The notes beneath the pieces are model-generated. The model was not told where the DNA came from, searched no databases, and worked only from the letters and a program-made list of their open reading frames with translations. A DNA stretch of 64,000 bases, taken from NCBI RefSeq assembly GCF_958979055.1, contig NC_084886.1:43698654-43762653 (forward strand), given 5' to 3'. The position numbers and the translations under genes are program-made. How positions within the stretch are numbered: the stretch's first letter is position 1; the number at the start of each line of letters is the position of its first letter. This DNA comes from Alnus glutinosa. Its lineage: Eukaryota > Streptophyta > Magnoliopsida > Fagales > Betulaceae. Below, piece by piece: positions 51,294 to 63,095 of this stretch.

Positions 51294-52508
51294 TTACTTG
51301 CTTATGATTATACCGCGGAAAGAATATTCCACAGCTAGAGAAGGTAAGATAGCCAACGCCTCTCCGTCAAGAACAAGAATCTTATCATTCCTGAAGCATT
51401 TGGTCTTCAATTTTACTCTGCACAATCAAACTTCCAATTAATCAAATATGAAAATATTTCTTTAGCTTTAACAGAGTGGGAGAACTGCTTTGGTGATGTA
51501 GCTTACATGCATGTATCGTTTCTTGATTTCTTTTATTATACAGATGGCTTGTACCTCACCAGTGACCTTGTCACCAGTTAGACTGGCAACCTGAAAGTCA
51601 AGCTTTGGGAAACATGTACAGCTTCAGGCTGCAAATGAAGCGTAACATTTCAAAAAATTAGACCATCTTGGAGAGGATAAGTGCTGTGTGCTTTTTGGAT
51701 CAAAGGGGACAAATTCTTGGTTGTGTTTTAATTGAAAAGCCCATAGATCGATGCTGCCCCTTGAAAGAGAATTCTTTCAAAGTTGTCATCAAGGAAGCTT
51801 ATGAACTATTTGATTGAACACGTCATAAAACAACCTTAAAATAATATCCAACATCTAATATAGCAAGCCAAAATCATCAAGCCAAATTCTGGGTTATCCA
51901 TTCATCCTGTTTGTTGCAAAAACACAAACATTGACTACAGCTCAATCATATCAGTGCCTAAATACATTTCCTCCTGCAAGAGAAGAATCTGAGCTCTCCA
52001 CTATGTGGGGGGTCTTCGTGAGACCCATGTGGAGTTCACATGCATGGATGGTTCTGATCCTAGCTTAATTGTTTGAAGGGACAAAATAATGTAGATGCTT
52101 TTTTTCCATGTTTTAGCTCTTTAAAATCAAACACTTAATTTCTTCTTTCACTTGCTCTTCTTCCAACAATTGGTTAATTAACTGCAACAATCTGAAAAAG
52201 AAAACTAAAACTAAAGAGATGGAGAACAATTCGTGACTTACAAAATGGGAAGAAATGATCCGTGGAAATAGGGCAGCAACAAGCATCCCGTGAACAAGTC
52301 TATCTTCGAATCCAGCATTTCGAGCAAGCTCAGAATCAAAATGTAAAGGATTTGAGTCATGAGTCACCTTAGAATATTGAAGGACATCTTCATTTGTAAA
52401 AACTCTTCTTTGCCTCAAGATGTCTCCAGTTTTTAGAATGTCAAGTGCTGACGACGAAAAGCATCTCAAAGGGAGGACATTAACTGAAAGTAAACTCCTA
52501 ATGAACAT
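51294..52508 (-). pseudogene. Mitochondrial 3-hydroxyacyl-ACP dehydratase (MaoC-like hotdog), frameshifted
   Basis: Exon 1 (52508-52242) encodes a presequence (MFIRSLLSVNVLPLRCFSSS) and a MaoC-like start with the hydratase dyad D51/H56 in SKVTHDSNPLHFD and LVHGML. Exon 2 (from 51628) continues PEAVHVSQSLTFRLPV, as in At5g60335-type mitochondrial dehydratases of lipoate/fatty acid synthesis. It then meets TAA at 51580-51578. One frame over, the protein resumes as TGDKVTGEVQAICIIKEIKK, so a single base is missing. Exon 3 (51417-51294; VKLKTKCFRNDKILVLDGEA) also fails to join in phase with the donor after RYMH. The remnant would be 105 residues instead of about 165. Either this is a recent pseudogene or there is a sequencing error at the first site. 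Confidence 0.75.
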
Positions 52509-53180
52509 AGTTGTAGAAGCCTTTAAGAGGTGTTCTAGTATTGTCCCTCATATTCAAATCAAAGCAGACGGCAGCTTAATATTCTCAGCAAAGCAGGCCT
52601 AAACAGGTAAAAGATTGCCCCTCCATAACAGTAAAAGAAAAGGCTAACACATCTTTTTGAGAGTTTCCACCTATAACAGTAGGATGTATGACCATCAATT
52701 ACATTAACAATTTTGGCATCAATATAGTATTTGTACATCATTAAAGTTGAGAATGAAACTAGAAGCAAAATTAAGAAGAATAAAAAAAAAAAGAAAAAAA
52801 AAAAGAGAGGGTACGTACAAAGAACAAAGAATTTAGTGAAAGGTGTATCACTTCAAGCATAATATTTTGCTTTCAAGTTTCAAAGTATCCAGTCGTTTCA
52901 ACATCCTAAAAGCTTTAAACCTCTCGGTTGAAATGACTCAATACAATCTTCCCCAAGAATTGCAGTAAATAAGTTTTAGACTTGCTCAAACCTATAACCC
53001 TTTATATCTAGATGAATTTCGCTCAATCATTCAGCTCTATCTAAAACCACATCCTCCACAATCATATCTTACTTAGACTGTTCTAACCACCTCAAAAACC
53101 ACATTGATTTTGACCTGGTTATTTAAAACCTCATAAATATCATGCATCAGATTATATTAGAAGGCCAAATTAAATTACAT
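52509..53180. other. Upstream flank of the dehydratase, no other gene
   Basis: On the minus strand the first 100 bases are likely 5' UTR. An A-rich run lies at 52779-52804. Nothing else was recognised. Confidence 0.4.
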
Positions 53181-53349
53181 AGAACTCTTAGTGGAGCAGC
53201 AAAAGCACCATAACCTTCCTTGCATTTTCCTCTTGCTTTGGAAGAACACTTGAACAACTATATTTTTTTTATATATATGTCAATTCTTTTATTACTTATC
53301 AAAAAAAAAAAGAACTCTTACTTGAGCAGCAAAAGCACCATAACCTTCT
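53181..53349 (+). mobile_element. LINE tail insertion between 39-base direct repeats
   Basis: A 39-base sequence starting AGAACTCTTA and containing GCAGCAAAAGCACCATAACC occurs at 53181-53219 and again at 53311-53349 with two differences. The 91 bases between end in TCTTTTATTACTTATCAAAA plus poly(A), the local LINE tail. This looks like a very short LINE tail with an unusually long target duplication. Confidence 0.6.
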
Positions 53350-53819
53350 AGCCAAAAGTTGCACCATTTAACCAGATTCATGCCCACAAGAGAAAAAAAA
53401 GAAAAAGAGGGAAGCTATACAAATACAGAAGACCTTCCACATTTTTCATTGATGAATTATAAAATCTTAGTACTGATAAAGGAGCAGCCTCAGTAAATGC
53501 ACAAGAAAAGACCCTAAAAGATCGAGCTAACACTTGAAGGACACAATAGAATGGGAATAGTGTTTGAATATATGGTTTTTACACGTCCACCAAACGTCCC
53601 TTTCCAACAAGCTACCATTCAAGCTCTGTCCAGGGCATCGCCGCTGAGACATCGAATAAAAGACAAGGTAGCCCTATTGTTACCTGAATGACTACAAATA
53701 TGACAGAGAGAGGTTTGGTAAAATACGTAAAAGAATCAATGTTTAAGTACGTCTCATGAGCATTTTATCGAACATGTGAAGTGCAACCTATAGTGTTGCG
53801 ATTAACACAAAACACTTGA
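53350..53819. other. Intergenic, no gene
   Basis: A-rich sequence without recognisable exons; it ends at the next inverted-repeat element. Confidence 0.4.
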
Positions 53820-54397
53820 GCTCCGTTTGTTTACATAAAATGGTTTCCGTCGTAAAATATTTTCGACGAAATCATTTTTAGAAAAAATAATTTCTTCAAA
53901 AATATTTTTCGGCGTTTGGTTCGCACAAAAAAATTACGAAAAATGAAAATGCAACTGTCGCTACCGTTGTCGGATTCTGGCAAAACTCCTCCGGATCCGG
54001 TTATATCCGGTCGGATCCTGGCCATTTTGGCCAGATCCGGCCGGCTTCTAACCATGGCCGGATTCTGCCGGAATCTGGTCCGCCAGCATCCGGCGACGGT
54101 GGCCGAATGTCGCCGGATTCCGGCGCCGGTAGTATTCTGGTAACGGATTCCAGTGCTGTCTAGATTCCGATGATCAACTATTGCCGGATTCCGGCAATCA
54201 GATATTAAACGTACGTGAAAGGACAAAGAATATAATTTCGAAAAACGATTTACGGTTTTTAATTTTCCAAAAATTAAAGAAGTATTTACGGTCAAACCGA
54301 AAATAATTTTTGTTGACCATTATTTTCACCCCTACCAAACATCGTAAAATACCGAAATCATTTTTCAAAAATTATTTTATGCCGAAACAAACGGAGC
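53820..54397. mobile_element. Non-autonomous element with ends GCTCCGTTTGTTT
   Basis: Left end GCTCCGTTTGTTTACATAAA and right end, reversed, GCTCCGTTTGTTTCGGCATA. The sub-terminal parts pair further (TCGACGAAATCATTTTT and AAATCATTTTTCAAAAATTA). The core (53960-54200) is GC-rich and made of CCGGATCCGG/CCGGATTCCGG words. The open frame through it is a product of these repeats, not a gene. No target duplication was readable. Confidence 0.65.
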
Positions 54398-54633
54398 AAT
54401 AATGATTACAGTAGGATGGAGCTGGAGAAGAAGACAATTTGGAACATCTCAAGCGTTAATCACCTGAATGCCGAAAAGCTTTGCTCTTTCACACCTGTTG
54501 TAGCTGGTGTGATGGCCCTTTGTCTCTTTCGCATTTAGATTCCAACCCTTCTGCTTTATTCACTCTGTTATTTGTGCATCCACCTGTTAGGTTTTTTTTT
54601 TTCCTTCCTACCTTTTTAAGGTAAAAAATAAAA

Positions 54634-54671
<38 letters not shown>

Positions 54672-55204
54672 GAAGGTATACAAACTACAAAACGTCTCAA
54701 TTTAGAATATTTATTTTTCATAAAGTCTTAATAACAATCATCCGCTTGGAATTGTTTTATAAAAAAGCGAGCTTCGGCAATATCTATTGAGAGAGAGCGA
54801 TTCCGTCAAGATTCGGCGAGAGAGCATTTCCGACGAGAAGAGAGAGTTTCCAGCGGATACAAGAAATTATGTCAATAGAATTTTCAGTGAGACAATTTTA
54901 AACTTATTTATATTTTTTATTGCATCAATCTCCTTATTATTTACTATTCAAACAAAAATTTCATAAGATAACCATTTACCAAACGGTGCCGAAATTTTTT
55001 ACCATGCCACAAGTCAAAATGGTGCGTAGCAGGATACTGGCCCGGTCCATTTTTCTGACCTTCGTTTCTCCGTGGACTGTAACTAGAGCGACACAAAGCA
55101 GCTTTGAAGAGCGCCGTGTGCTCTCTTCTAAATTCACGCTCCCACTCTCTATCTCCCTCTCCTCCGGGGCTCCTTTTATATAGACATTGTTGCGAGCCTA
55201 GGCA
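54398..55204. other. Intergenic with a (TA)n repeat and GAGAGA/CCG words
   Basis: A (TA)n run lies at about 54639-54668. Bases 54785-54860 contain GAGAGAG...ATTCCG words like those at 57520-57740. CT-rich sequence from 55100 looks like the leader of the tentative gene that follows. Confidence 0.4.
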
Positions 55205-55388
55205 AGCATTTGAATGTCGGCACCGCAGAGGATTCTCTGCACTCTCGCATTCACCCTTCCTTCTTGCTCTCAATCTTCCTCCTCAACCTTCAAATCCAGA
55301 ACCTTCCTCTTCCTTCGCTCTCCTCCGCCGTACATAACCCTAGCTCGCTCTCTCGCTTTTACCTCCTCCTCCTCTCTCTCAGCCAATC

Positions 55389-56231
55389 ATGCCTTACAAC
55401 CAGGTATCGACTACACCTTATCATCACTGCTTACTTACATAAGTCTATATATGTATATTTCTTGTCATTGTTATTCGCAATAATTTTTGCTAGTGCGATT
55501 GTATTGGAACGGATTACTGATGATTTTTATTGATTTAATGGTTGTCTGGATTTAGGAAAAAATGATGCTTGCATTGATAGAGTTTTTTTTTTGACATGGC
55601 TTGATAGAGTTGTTATCATATGGATGCTTGATATAGTTTCTGAATTTTACATTTGTTATTTGTTAAATTTTTTTCTGGTATCTCGGGAATATACGGATGA
55701 TTGTTCGTTGTTGTATTCTGATGCCAGTTTTGGTGAAGATTTGATTGTCTGCATTTGCTTAAGTAGGTGCCACATATTGTTTTATTATGCTAAAGGGATG
55801 AACTAATCGTTATTGATTGAGTAATCTTATTGTAGGTTGAATTATTTTTTTGACAAGTAAAGAGTGGGTGAAAATTCTCTACCTTAATGTAGGTTGAATT
55901 ATGATTTAGTATATGCAATTGTGACAGTCTTAATCATATAAGCGCCTTAGTGGCTTATCATGATGTTCTTAAGAAAACAATCGTGTCTTTAGAGTTGAAT
56001 TTCTTGGCTTAACCGACAAACTTAGAGAGTTTTTTCTTCTTCCTTTTTTTTTTTCTTTTGTAAGAAGAGTTTTTTCTTTTTAATTTGCAGCGAAGGGGTA
56101 AACATAGAGATCAAAGATGGAAAGAGAAGCCAAAAACTGACATGTCTTCAGCTACAGGCAATGCGTCAGTAGCTGTAACTGAAGCTGTCAGTAGTAGAAT
56201 CAGTGGGCTCAATATTGAAATGCTGCAATAA
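55389..56231 (+). CDS. Tentative 51-residue two-exon protein
   Basis: ATG at 55389 opens MPYNQ up to a donor (CAGGTATCG). After acceptor 56090 (TTTGCAG) the frame continues RRGKHRDQRWKEKPK, passes an Ala/Ser/Val-rich middle, and ends SSRISGLNIEMLQ at TAA. The 5' CT-rich region (55100-55390) looks like a plant leader. A competing frame from 55214 (MSAPQRILCTLAF, targeting-peptide-like) runs into a stop after the same splice. The short length suggests either a small basic protein or the start of a gene cut off by the repeats from 56347. I do not recognise the family. Confidence 0.35.
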
Positions 56232-56346
56232 GAAATTCCATACGTTCTAGTTTGTTAAAAAGTATATTGTTGCAGCAATATATTATCATCTATAAACTCT
56301 TCTCCCATAGACATTAACATACATCAATTGGGAATAACTTCAATCT

Positions 56347-56871
56347 GGTCATGGCAGAAACTAGGCATTTTTTGCATTCCAATGAGAAGTTGACACTTAA
56401 GCTTGGAACAAAAAAATCAAATAGAATCAAAACACCCTATGGATTTCTTCAACGTATGCTAAAATTAGATCCATTCGGAAAAATAAGCACACCGGCCGAA
56501 TCTCTCTTTGTCGCAGGTGGACGGGGTTGGGTCAGGGTTGGGTCGGGGTGAGAGAAAGAGAGATCCGGTTGGAAACCTATGCATGCCGACCAGATCTCTC
56601 TCTGTCACAGATCCGGCCGGAAACCCACACACACCGGCCGGATCTCTCTCTGTCACCGGTGGTCCGGCCTGGGCAGTGCCATGGTGGGGCAGACGGGTTT
56701 TTCTTACATGACGGTGCAGGTCGTGAGGGGTTTTTCTTTTTTTTAGAAGGTAAAAATGGGAGTTGTGAGAAGGATTCAGTACTTTAGCAATATTTCAGTT
56801 ATTTTTTTGTTCTAACTGACGTGTCGACTGATTATTGGTGGGCACAAACCCATTGTTTTCTGCCATGACTA
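56347..56871. mobile_element. Element bounded by GTCATGGCAGAAA inverted repeats, GC-rich core
   Basis: GTCATGGCAGAAA at the left is inverted as TTTCTGCCATGAC at the right. The core (56480-56700) consists of degenerate repeats of GGCCGGATCTCTCTCTGTCA and GGAAACCCACACACACCG words. No coding domain or target duplication was found. Confidence 0.4.
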
Positions 56872-57516
56872 TATAGAAGAGGCACTCTACATTAATTACA
56901 GCAATATACTAACATCTATAACAAGCAAAAACAAATCACCTCAATCAATTATTACTAGAATCCACCAAAAAACATACTATGCATAAAAAACTTCTGCAAA
57001 AACCAAAATAAATAGCAACCACATCTACTGTATCAGCACTCAATGCTTGAAGGACCAAATCTATCCTTCGAACTCCTTCCAACAAAAATGTGGAACTCAT
57101 AACCCAAAAGCCAACACTAAATACTTCCAACAAATTAATCCCAACATAATCACCTTCCTATTAGACATTAACGAAGATTATTCAACAAACACCATAATTG
57201 ATCACCTACCCAAAAATCAAACAAAATTACACCCATTTGAACTTCCCTGAAAATTTCCAAATAAAACAACCTAGAAATCAATTTCTTTCCCCCTATCGAC
57301 TTTGATCAACACCCAAAAAATACGTAGAAAATCAACCCACAAATCTTTTTTTGTTCACTCTCCCAAATCATTGAAATAAAAATATGCAGACAAACGCAAG
57401 CATCAATCTAACTGATAGTGAGACAAAATTTGAGAGAGATTTTATGTTTAAAAGTCTTTTATGCTTTGAATTTTTTTTTTTAATCCAAAAATTAAAGAAC
57501 AAAACACTTAAAAGTA
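56872..57516. other. Intergenic, no gene
   Basis: A/C-rich single-strand bias (many ACCAAA and CAACA words) from 56930 to 57360. No exon was recognised. Confidence 0.4.
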
Positions 57517-57750
57517 CCTCCGGTGAGGTAGATCCGGCACAAGAGAGAGATTTTTCGGTGAGAGAAAGCGAGCTCCAGCGAGATGTGTTGAGAGAGAGAG
57601 AGAGAGTTTCCAGCCAGATCCGGCAGAGAGATTCCGTCCAGAGAAAGATTTTTTGGTGAGAGATGGATTCCATCGAGAGAGATATATTTTCCGGCGAGAT
57701 CCTGCAGAGATTCCGTCGAGAGAAGGACGGCCGGCCAGAGAGAGATCAGG
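57517..57750. repeat. GAGAGA/TTCCG-rich degenerate repeat block
   Basis: Repeated words GAGAGATT(T/C)CG, TTCCGGCGAGATC and CCGGCCAGAGAG. They resemble the cores at 56480-56700 and 53960-54200 and the patch at 54785-54860. Confidence 0.5.
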
Positions 57751-57988
57751 AGTTATAAGCTCTAACAGGAGATGGACAATGAAGGAACTCATGTACTTAA
57801 ATTTTTACAAAGAAAACCTTATTGATGTAAAACTTATTCATTAAAGATGATCAAAACAATTAATAAAAAGAAATATTACGGATACCAATGAATAAACTCG
57901 ACATCAGTTAGTAGAGTTCTCTTTATAAAAGTTTAAGTATACGTAGCATTTCTCATCAGCAAGCTATCGATTAGTTGCTTTCAACATA

Positions 57989-58341
57989 ATGATGTACAAA
58001 TATGGAGGGGTACCACCGCACACGAATTTTCTGTACGTAGTAAATATCATTTGGAAAAATAAAGACATGATGCTTCCAAGGCTGAAAGCTCAAAGCAAAC
58101 CAATGGAAGTGAAATTTGGGCGAATGATCTGGCAATTGAAAATTCCTAATGCTGAAAAAATGTTCCTCTGGAGAGCATGTCACAATCTGCTGCCCACCAA
58201 AGATAATCTGCGAAAGCGAGGTATAATGAATTATTCCTTATGCCCTATATGTGGATTAGAGGTTGAAAGTACGCATCACATTTTATGGAGTTGTCCATTA
58301 GCGATTGATGTCGCCCACCCTGGGGGGGGGGGGAGGGTGAG

Positions 58342-58388
<47 letters not shown>

Positions 58389-59275
58389 ACTTGCTGTGGA
58401 TCTAATTTCCTACAGTTGGTGAAGATGATGGTGGATAAATGCGATAGAAATAATTTGTGTTGTTTGTGGGGATAGCCAAGAAGTTTTGGTTTCGAAGAAA
58501 TACGGTAGTTCATGGTGGAGCTTTTCTTCACCTGAATTCTAGTGCTAGGGTTAAAATTGCATCTGTCGAGGAGTACAAAAATGCTAATTTGCCAAAGATA
58601 GTTTCACCAACCGAGAACATCAGTGGAATTCATACTAAGTGGAAAGCACATTCCGAAGGATATTATAAGGTAAATTGGGATGTCGTTGTTGATAAGTTCA
58701 GTGGGCGTATGAGAATTGGTACGTGGTGCGAGATAATGAGGTTTACGTGCATGCGGCCAGGAGTATGACAAGATTGGGTCACTTAGAGCCAGCATCCATA
58801 GAAGTCTTAGCAGCTTTCCATGCCATTTTTTTTCTGCAAAGAAATAGGTCTCCAAAAAAGTCTTTGGAAGATGATGCACTCTAAGTGATTAAAGCAGTGA
58901 GTTCTAACGATCACAGTTGGAGTAAATTTAATCAATTAGTGGATGACACTCGTAAATCATATCGTTTTAAACTCTCTTTCTAGTTGGCATATTCATCATA
59001 TTAGTAGACTCACTAATAAGGCTGCACATGACTAATGATCGCATTTAAAGTAGATTTGGTCAACTAGTAGATGACACTTATATCGTTTTAAACTCTATTT
59101 CTAGTTGGCAAATTCACCATATTAATAGAATCGCTAATTAGGCAACGCATGGCTTAGCTAAGGCTGTCACTAAACAGTTCGTAAATCAGGTTTGGATAGA
59201 AGAAATTTCAGCATGAATCTGTGAAATTGTTTTGTTAAAACAATTTGCTCAATTTTTCTGATTGAGTTATAAAAG
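57989..59275 (+). mobile_element. LINE 3' part: RT zinc-binding and RNase H-like remnants
   Basis: The first frame (to about 58320) encodes a reverse-transcriptase zinc-binding domain of plant LINE ORF2: FGRMIWQLKIPNAEKMFLW, then CHNLLPTKDNLRKRG and LCPICGLEVESTHHILW. A run of G then about 44 A (58322-58387) interrupts. The downstream frames give an RNase H-type domain (HSEGYYKVNWDVVVDKFSG, later ARSMTRLGHLEPAS-like sequence) with several frame changes. Near 58925-59160 a segment of about 110 bases is duplicated in tandem. The upstream reverse transcriptase and endonuclease are missing and the copy is inactive. Confidence 0.75.
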
Positions 59276-59898
59276 TACTAAATCATAATTAAAATATATA
59301 TATGAGCACTATCTTAAAGGCTTACCATGTAGACGCAAATGTCTTAATTTCAAATAAATTTAAAGTTATTGTATCTATCAGTGTACATAATTTTACATTA
59401 TTTAATTTTTTTAAGAAACGTATCAATATTGACTTTATATACACCGTTAAATGCACAACTTATCTATTTCAAATGAAGTGGGGATAATATCTAAGGGATG
59501 AATAAATGGTTTCATGTGGTTTGCGAATAGAGGTTCCCAACAATTTTAGTGCCTAAATTGCTAACAAACGGAGCAACAATTTGTTGAGGATCTGGATCCA
59601 TGGTATGTCGGCCATTATTGCTGGGTCAAACTTAAAATAGGGAGAAATTGTACATCAAAATTTACTTTTAACTTCTTTTCACAATAACATCCCAAAAAAA
59701 TTAAATAGCCGAAAAAAATGAGGAAAAGAGAAAAAACCCAGTGTGGTCAAGAATATAGGTCAATCTCAGAAATGATCGAAATTATAAAGCTTCCTGTTCC
59801 CTATAAATAATACAGCGCTGACGGCTAACTGCAGAACTCTACTGAAAAGCTTCTCTTTTTCCCTTTACAAACCTGGTCGTTTAACCAAAAACTCCCTC
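59276..59898. other. AT-rich intergenic DNA
   Basis: No gene. The right end should contain the 3' UTR of the minus-strand importin-like gene. Confidence 0.4.
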
Positions 59899-61702
59899 TC
59901 ACCTGGATTGCTGGAAGTATAAACTACATTCAGGGTAGGCATTCAGGAAACGTGAAATGACCTGCAATGACAATGCCTGTCCTTGTATGAGAACATGGTG
60001 GTACTTCTCAATCAATGACAACACAACTCTCCGCTGATCGACCTCTTCCAAAGCACCTGCATTCCCAACATGACAAGAGCAGATGAATGAAATAATCATC
60101 CGACAAATTATACAGCAACCAGAAATTTTTTACCTTCCATATTATTATTATATTCATCCTATTATTTGATTGGTTGCATGCAAATATACAAGTACTACAT
60201 GACACATGCACATCGATTGAATGCAAGCAGAAACCGCAGAAAAGACACATGGCAATCAAATTCTTAAGCTCTATTACTGGATTGGCCATGGATAGGCTAA
60301 TCAGTTTTCAATTTCATTGCATTCAGTCTCTTGAAGCTGTATGGAAGTTATGGAAAAGAAAATGAAAAAACAATATTGGCTGATACTGGAACCAATATAA
60401 TTTCCTGATTTAGCCGATGATATGTGAGTGTAGTTGTCTAATGGCCTTGCACAATATTACCAGTCTTTAGAGAAAATACCGATGGCCAACATAAGGGTTC
60501 AAAATCTGAGCAATTAGACAGCAGAATCCAAGCTTGCCTGAATTACTGGATTGAAATCATCAAAGCAATAATATGGGCCAAAAAGGGTCTCGAATGATCT
60601 TTTCAAAAGTCACAAATTCTGAGATAATTTGTCAATTTTTAAGATAATTTACTATTAGAACAGTTTCAAGTATTTTTCATAAGAATGGGCCACCAAATCA
60701 TAGCAAGGCTATAAAGATTAAGCATCAACAGGCTTACCCAACTCAGTCTCGTGGTCTTGATCTTCCTCATCCCCCTCTTCAATAACTGTACCATTTTCCA
60801 AGGCAGCAGCTGCCTTAGCATACCTATCCAAAAATTCTTCTTCAGTTTCTTCATGCTCCTCAGGCTCAGACTCCTGACAGTGAAAATGAAATAAGTGCAC
60901 AAGAGATCATGGCAACCAATATACTGATGTACAGAAAAACGAAATATAATCCGTTTACAACTTATGTACAACTACAATAACTTTTTTTAAAATCAACTAT
61001 TGGATATGTAGGACCTGCATGCAGGAAAACAGATCCAATAGTTAGTTTGGAAAAAAAGTTGTTGGAGTTGTACAACAATCATTTCTCCAGAAAAACAGAT
61101 CCCTAAATAACTAACTTTTTCATTTTATTTTCTGCTCCTCAGAGTGTAATGAGCATAACAGTTACAAACACAATTCACCTAGGAAAAAAAAAATCAAAGC
61201 GGGATCAGTTGAATAATTGGTCCCTCTCCCAGGCCAATGAGCTTCGGGCCTAATGGCAGTTCCAAACCTCATAAGTATGTGGTGGTGGGTGAGGTCACAG
61301 GTTGAAATCCTACCAGGTGTGTAAGTTAATAACCAAGCCAAAAGAAAAAAAAAAAAAAAGGAGTCCACCTCCCAGAGTGGATTTTACCTAAATTAGGATT
61401 GCCATTGGTAGGCAGGCAGTCCATAGAGTATACCTTATCAACTGCATTCCTTAAAAATTAAATCTACACAAGAAAATTGGGAAGTCAAACCTCATCATAG
61501 TCTTCGATTTCATCATCATCATCATCATCATCATTGTCATCATTTTCAGCCTCTCCATCATCTTCATCTCCTTCCTTTTCTTCCAGCACTTCTTTGAGCC
61601 GTACAGATGCCTCCAACAGTGAAATAAAGCAGTCATGCAACAAACCACCACTTGAATTTCCTAGTCCCAACAGCCGCTCAACCACCAGGGAAAGTGCCAT
61701 CA
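59899..61702 (-). CDS. Importin-beta-like protein, C-terminal exons
   Basis: Three minus-strand exons (61702-61491, 60873-60738, 60056-59899) join in phase and encode the last 168 or so residues of an importin-beta superfamily protein of the At3g17340 type. The first has HEAT-like helices (VMALSLVVERLLGLGNSSGG, LLEASVRLKEVLEEK) and an acidic run (DNDDDDDDDEIEDYDE). The second is acidic (ESEPEEHEETEEEFLDRYAK). The third ends QVISRFLNAYPECSLYFQQSR before TGA. An acidic loop followed by two closing helices is the usual C-terminus of this family, which carries cargo through nuclear pores. Upstream exons are not visible up to the LINE at 63.1 kb, so the gene either has a long intron and continues beyond the window or is itself a fragment. 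Confidence 0.8.
60965..61074. mobile_element. Short MITE in an intron of the importin-like gene
   Basis: TGTACAACTACAATAACTTT at the left is inverted at the right (AAAGTTGTTGGAGTTGTACA). Inner arms pair around AATCAACTATTGGAT and ATCCAATAGTTAG. About 110 bp, hairpin-forming; it shares an arm with the tandem repeat at 43381-43605. Confidence 0.65.
61236..61358 (+). mobile_element. SINE-like unit in an intron
   Basis: A-box-like GGGCCTAATGGC (about 61246) and B-box-like GGTTGAAATCC (61300-61310) are followed by GTGTAAGTTAATAACC and an A run (61341-61358). It sits between two importin-like exons. Confidence 0.5.
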
Positions 61703-63095
61703 CTGAGTCATCGAACAATCATTAGTAATGTCCTCAGTCATTCAGCCTATAAAAAGACAGCTAAGGCTGACAAACAGACAAACAATGATTGGCCTTAGCT
61801 GACCATGGTCCAACAGTAAGGTCACAAGAACACCCTCAATTTTTAACATGAAAATCAAAATCAGATGAGAGCATGAGGTCAATGCTAAAAGCAACTACGT
61901 AGGTTGAAATTTCAATCTTCTGAAGAGTGGAGTCCAAAAGTAAAACTAAAATCCATAATAAATCTATCTTGCAAACCATTGGCCATTTTATATAGTCAAA
62001 TGGACTATATCATTCAAGGCAGCAATTTTTTTTTTTTTGTAAGAAAAAATTATGTCATTAAAAACACAAAAAGGGAAGGGGGGGTGCAAACCAGATATGC
62101 AGACAGCGTGCAAGAGGTTAGAGCATTCTCTATTTTGCTACCCACTTTTTCAAAGCACCTACATCTAGCTCAGTATTTTAGCTATTCACTTTCACTATTC
62201 CATTTAAATATTCTTTTTCGAGAATTTCTTTATTGTTTCTACAACAATCATATCTTTAAAAAAATTGTTTTTTTCCTAATGATCATATTTTTTTATTCAA
62301 ATTCACTGCCTCGCACCAGCCCTAGATATTCAGGTTGGTATCCAATTTTTTTATTTTGAAGAAAAATTTGCAAAAGTTACTAGTGATGCAGGAGAATCAG
62401 ACATAATATTTGAATAATATTTTTGGTATAAGATCCGCAAAAAAATGGAAAGAATTTTGCATAATATTTGAAGATTATTTCTGCCTACAAGAATTTTACT
62501 GTCTCCAAGTTTAGGGATATTTTTTATTTTTATATTCTCTTTTTCTCCAAATGTTTTGCTTGGAGAACACTCAAAACCTAATCTATATAAAGGCATCTAG
62601 TCTATGTTATTTTTAAAATTCATTTTTTTAGTATCAATAAAATTTTAGTCTTTCAGAGTTATTCTCTGTTTGCTTTTTTGGGCAACTATGGTCTTTCTCT
62701 TCTCTAATCATTATTTTCTCTCAACCTGAGTTCTATTTTCAATCTTCAATTCTTAATTTTTACTGCTATCATACGCTATCAGAACAATTTTAGTTCTGCT
62801 TGGCGTCAATTTGTCATGCCACATAAATTGTTGGTATAGTAGTCACAACGACTTATTTGTGTCCCAAAGGGAGAGTATGCGAGAATACCAAGAGGAGAAG
62901 AGAAACCGAAATGAAAAGGAAAATAAAAAATAAAAATACAGAGAGAATGTTTCAATTTTTTTTCCTTATTTGGTGAGTGAACATGCTCACCAAAATTTTC
63001 AGTAATTTGGTGAGCCGGATGTGGAGTGTTTTAGTCCCATTTTAGTATTTTGGCTCGCCAAAATTTTTGGTTATTTTGGTGAGCCGGATGTGAGT
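61703..63095. other. Probable intron or flank of the importin-like gene, repeat-bearing
   Basis: No further importin-like exon was recognised. Bases 62117-62200 begin AGAGCATTCTCTATTTTGC like an end of the 11074-13435 family. Bases 62960-63095 contain GGTGAGCCGGATGTG twice and inverted GCTCACCAAAATT/GGCTCGCCAAAATT words, which look like a MITE cut by the LINE. Confidence 0.4.

Noticed and set aside
53831-54295. 154-codon minus-strand frame
   Set aside because: Runs through the CCGG-type repeat core of an inverted-repeat element; no recognisable domain.
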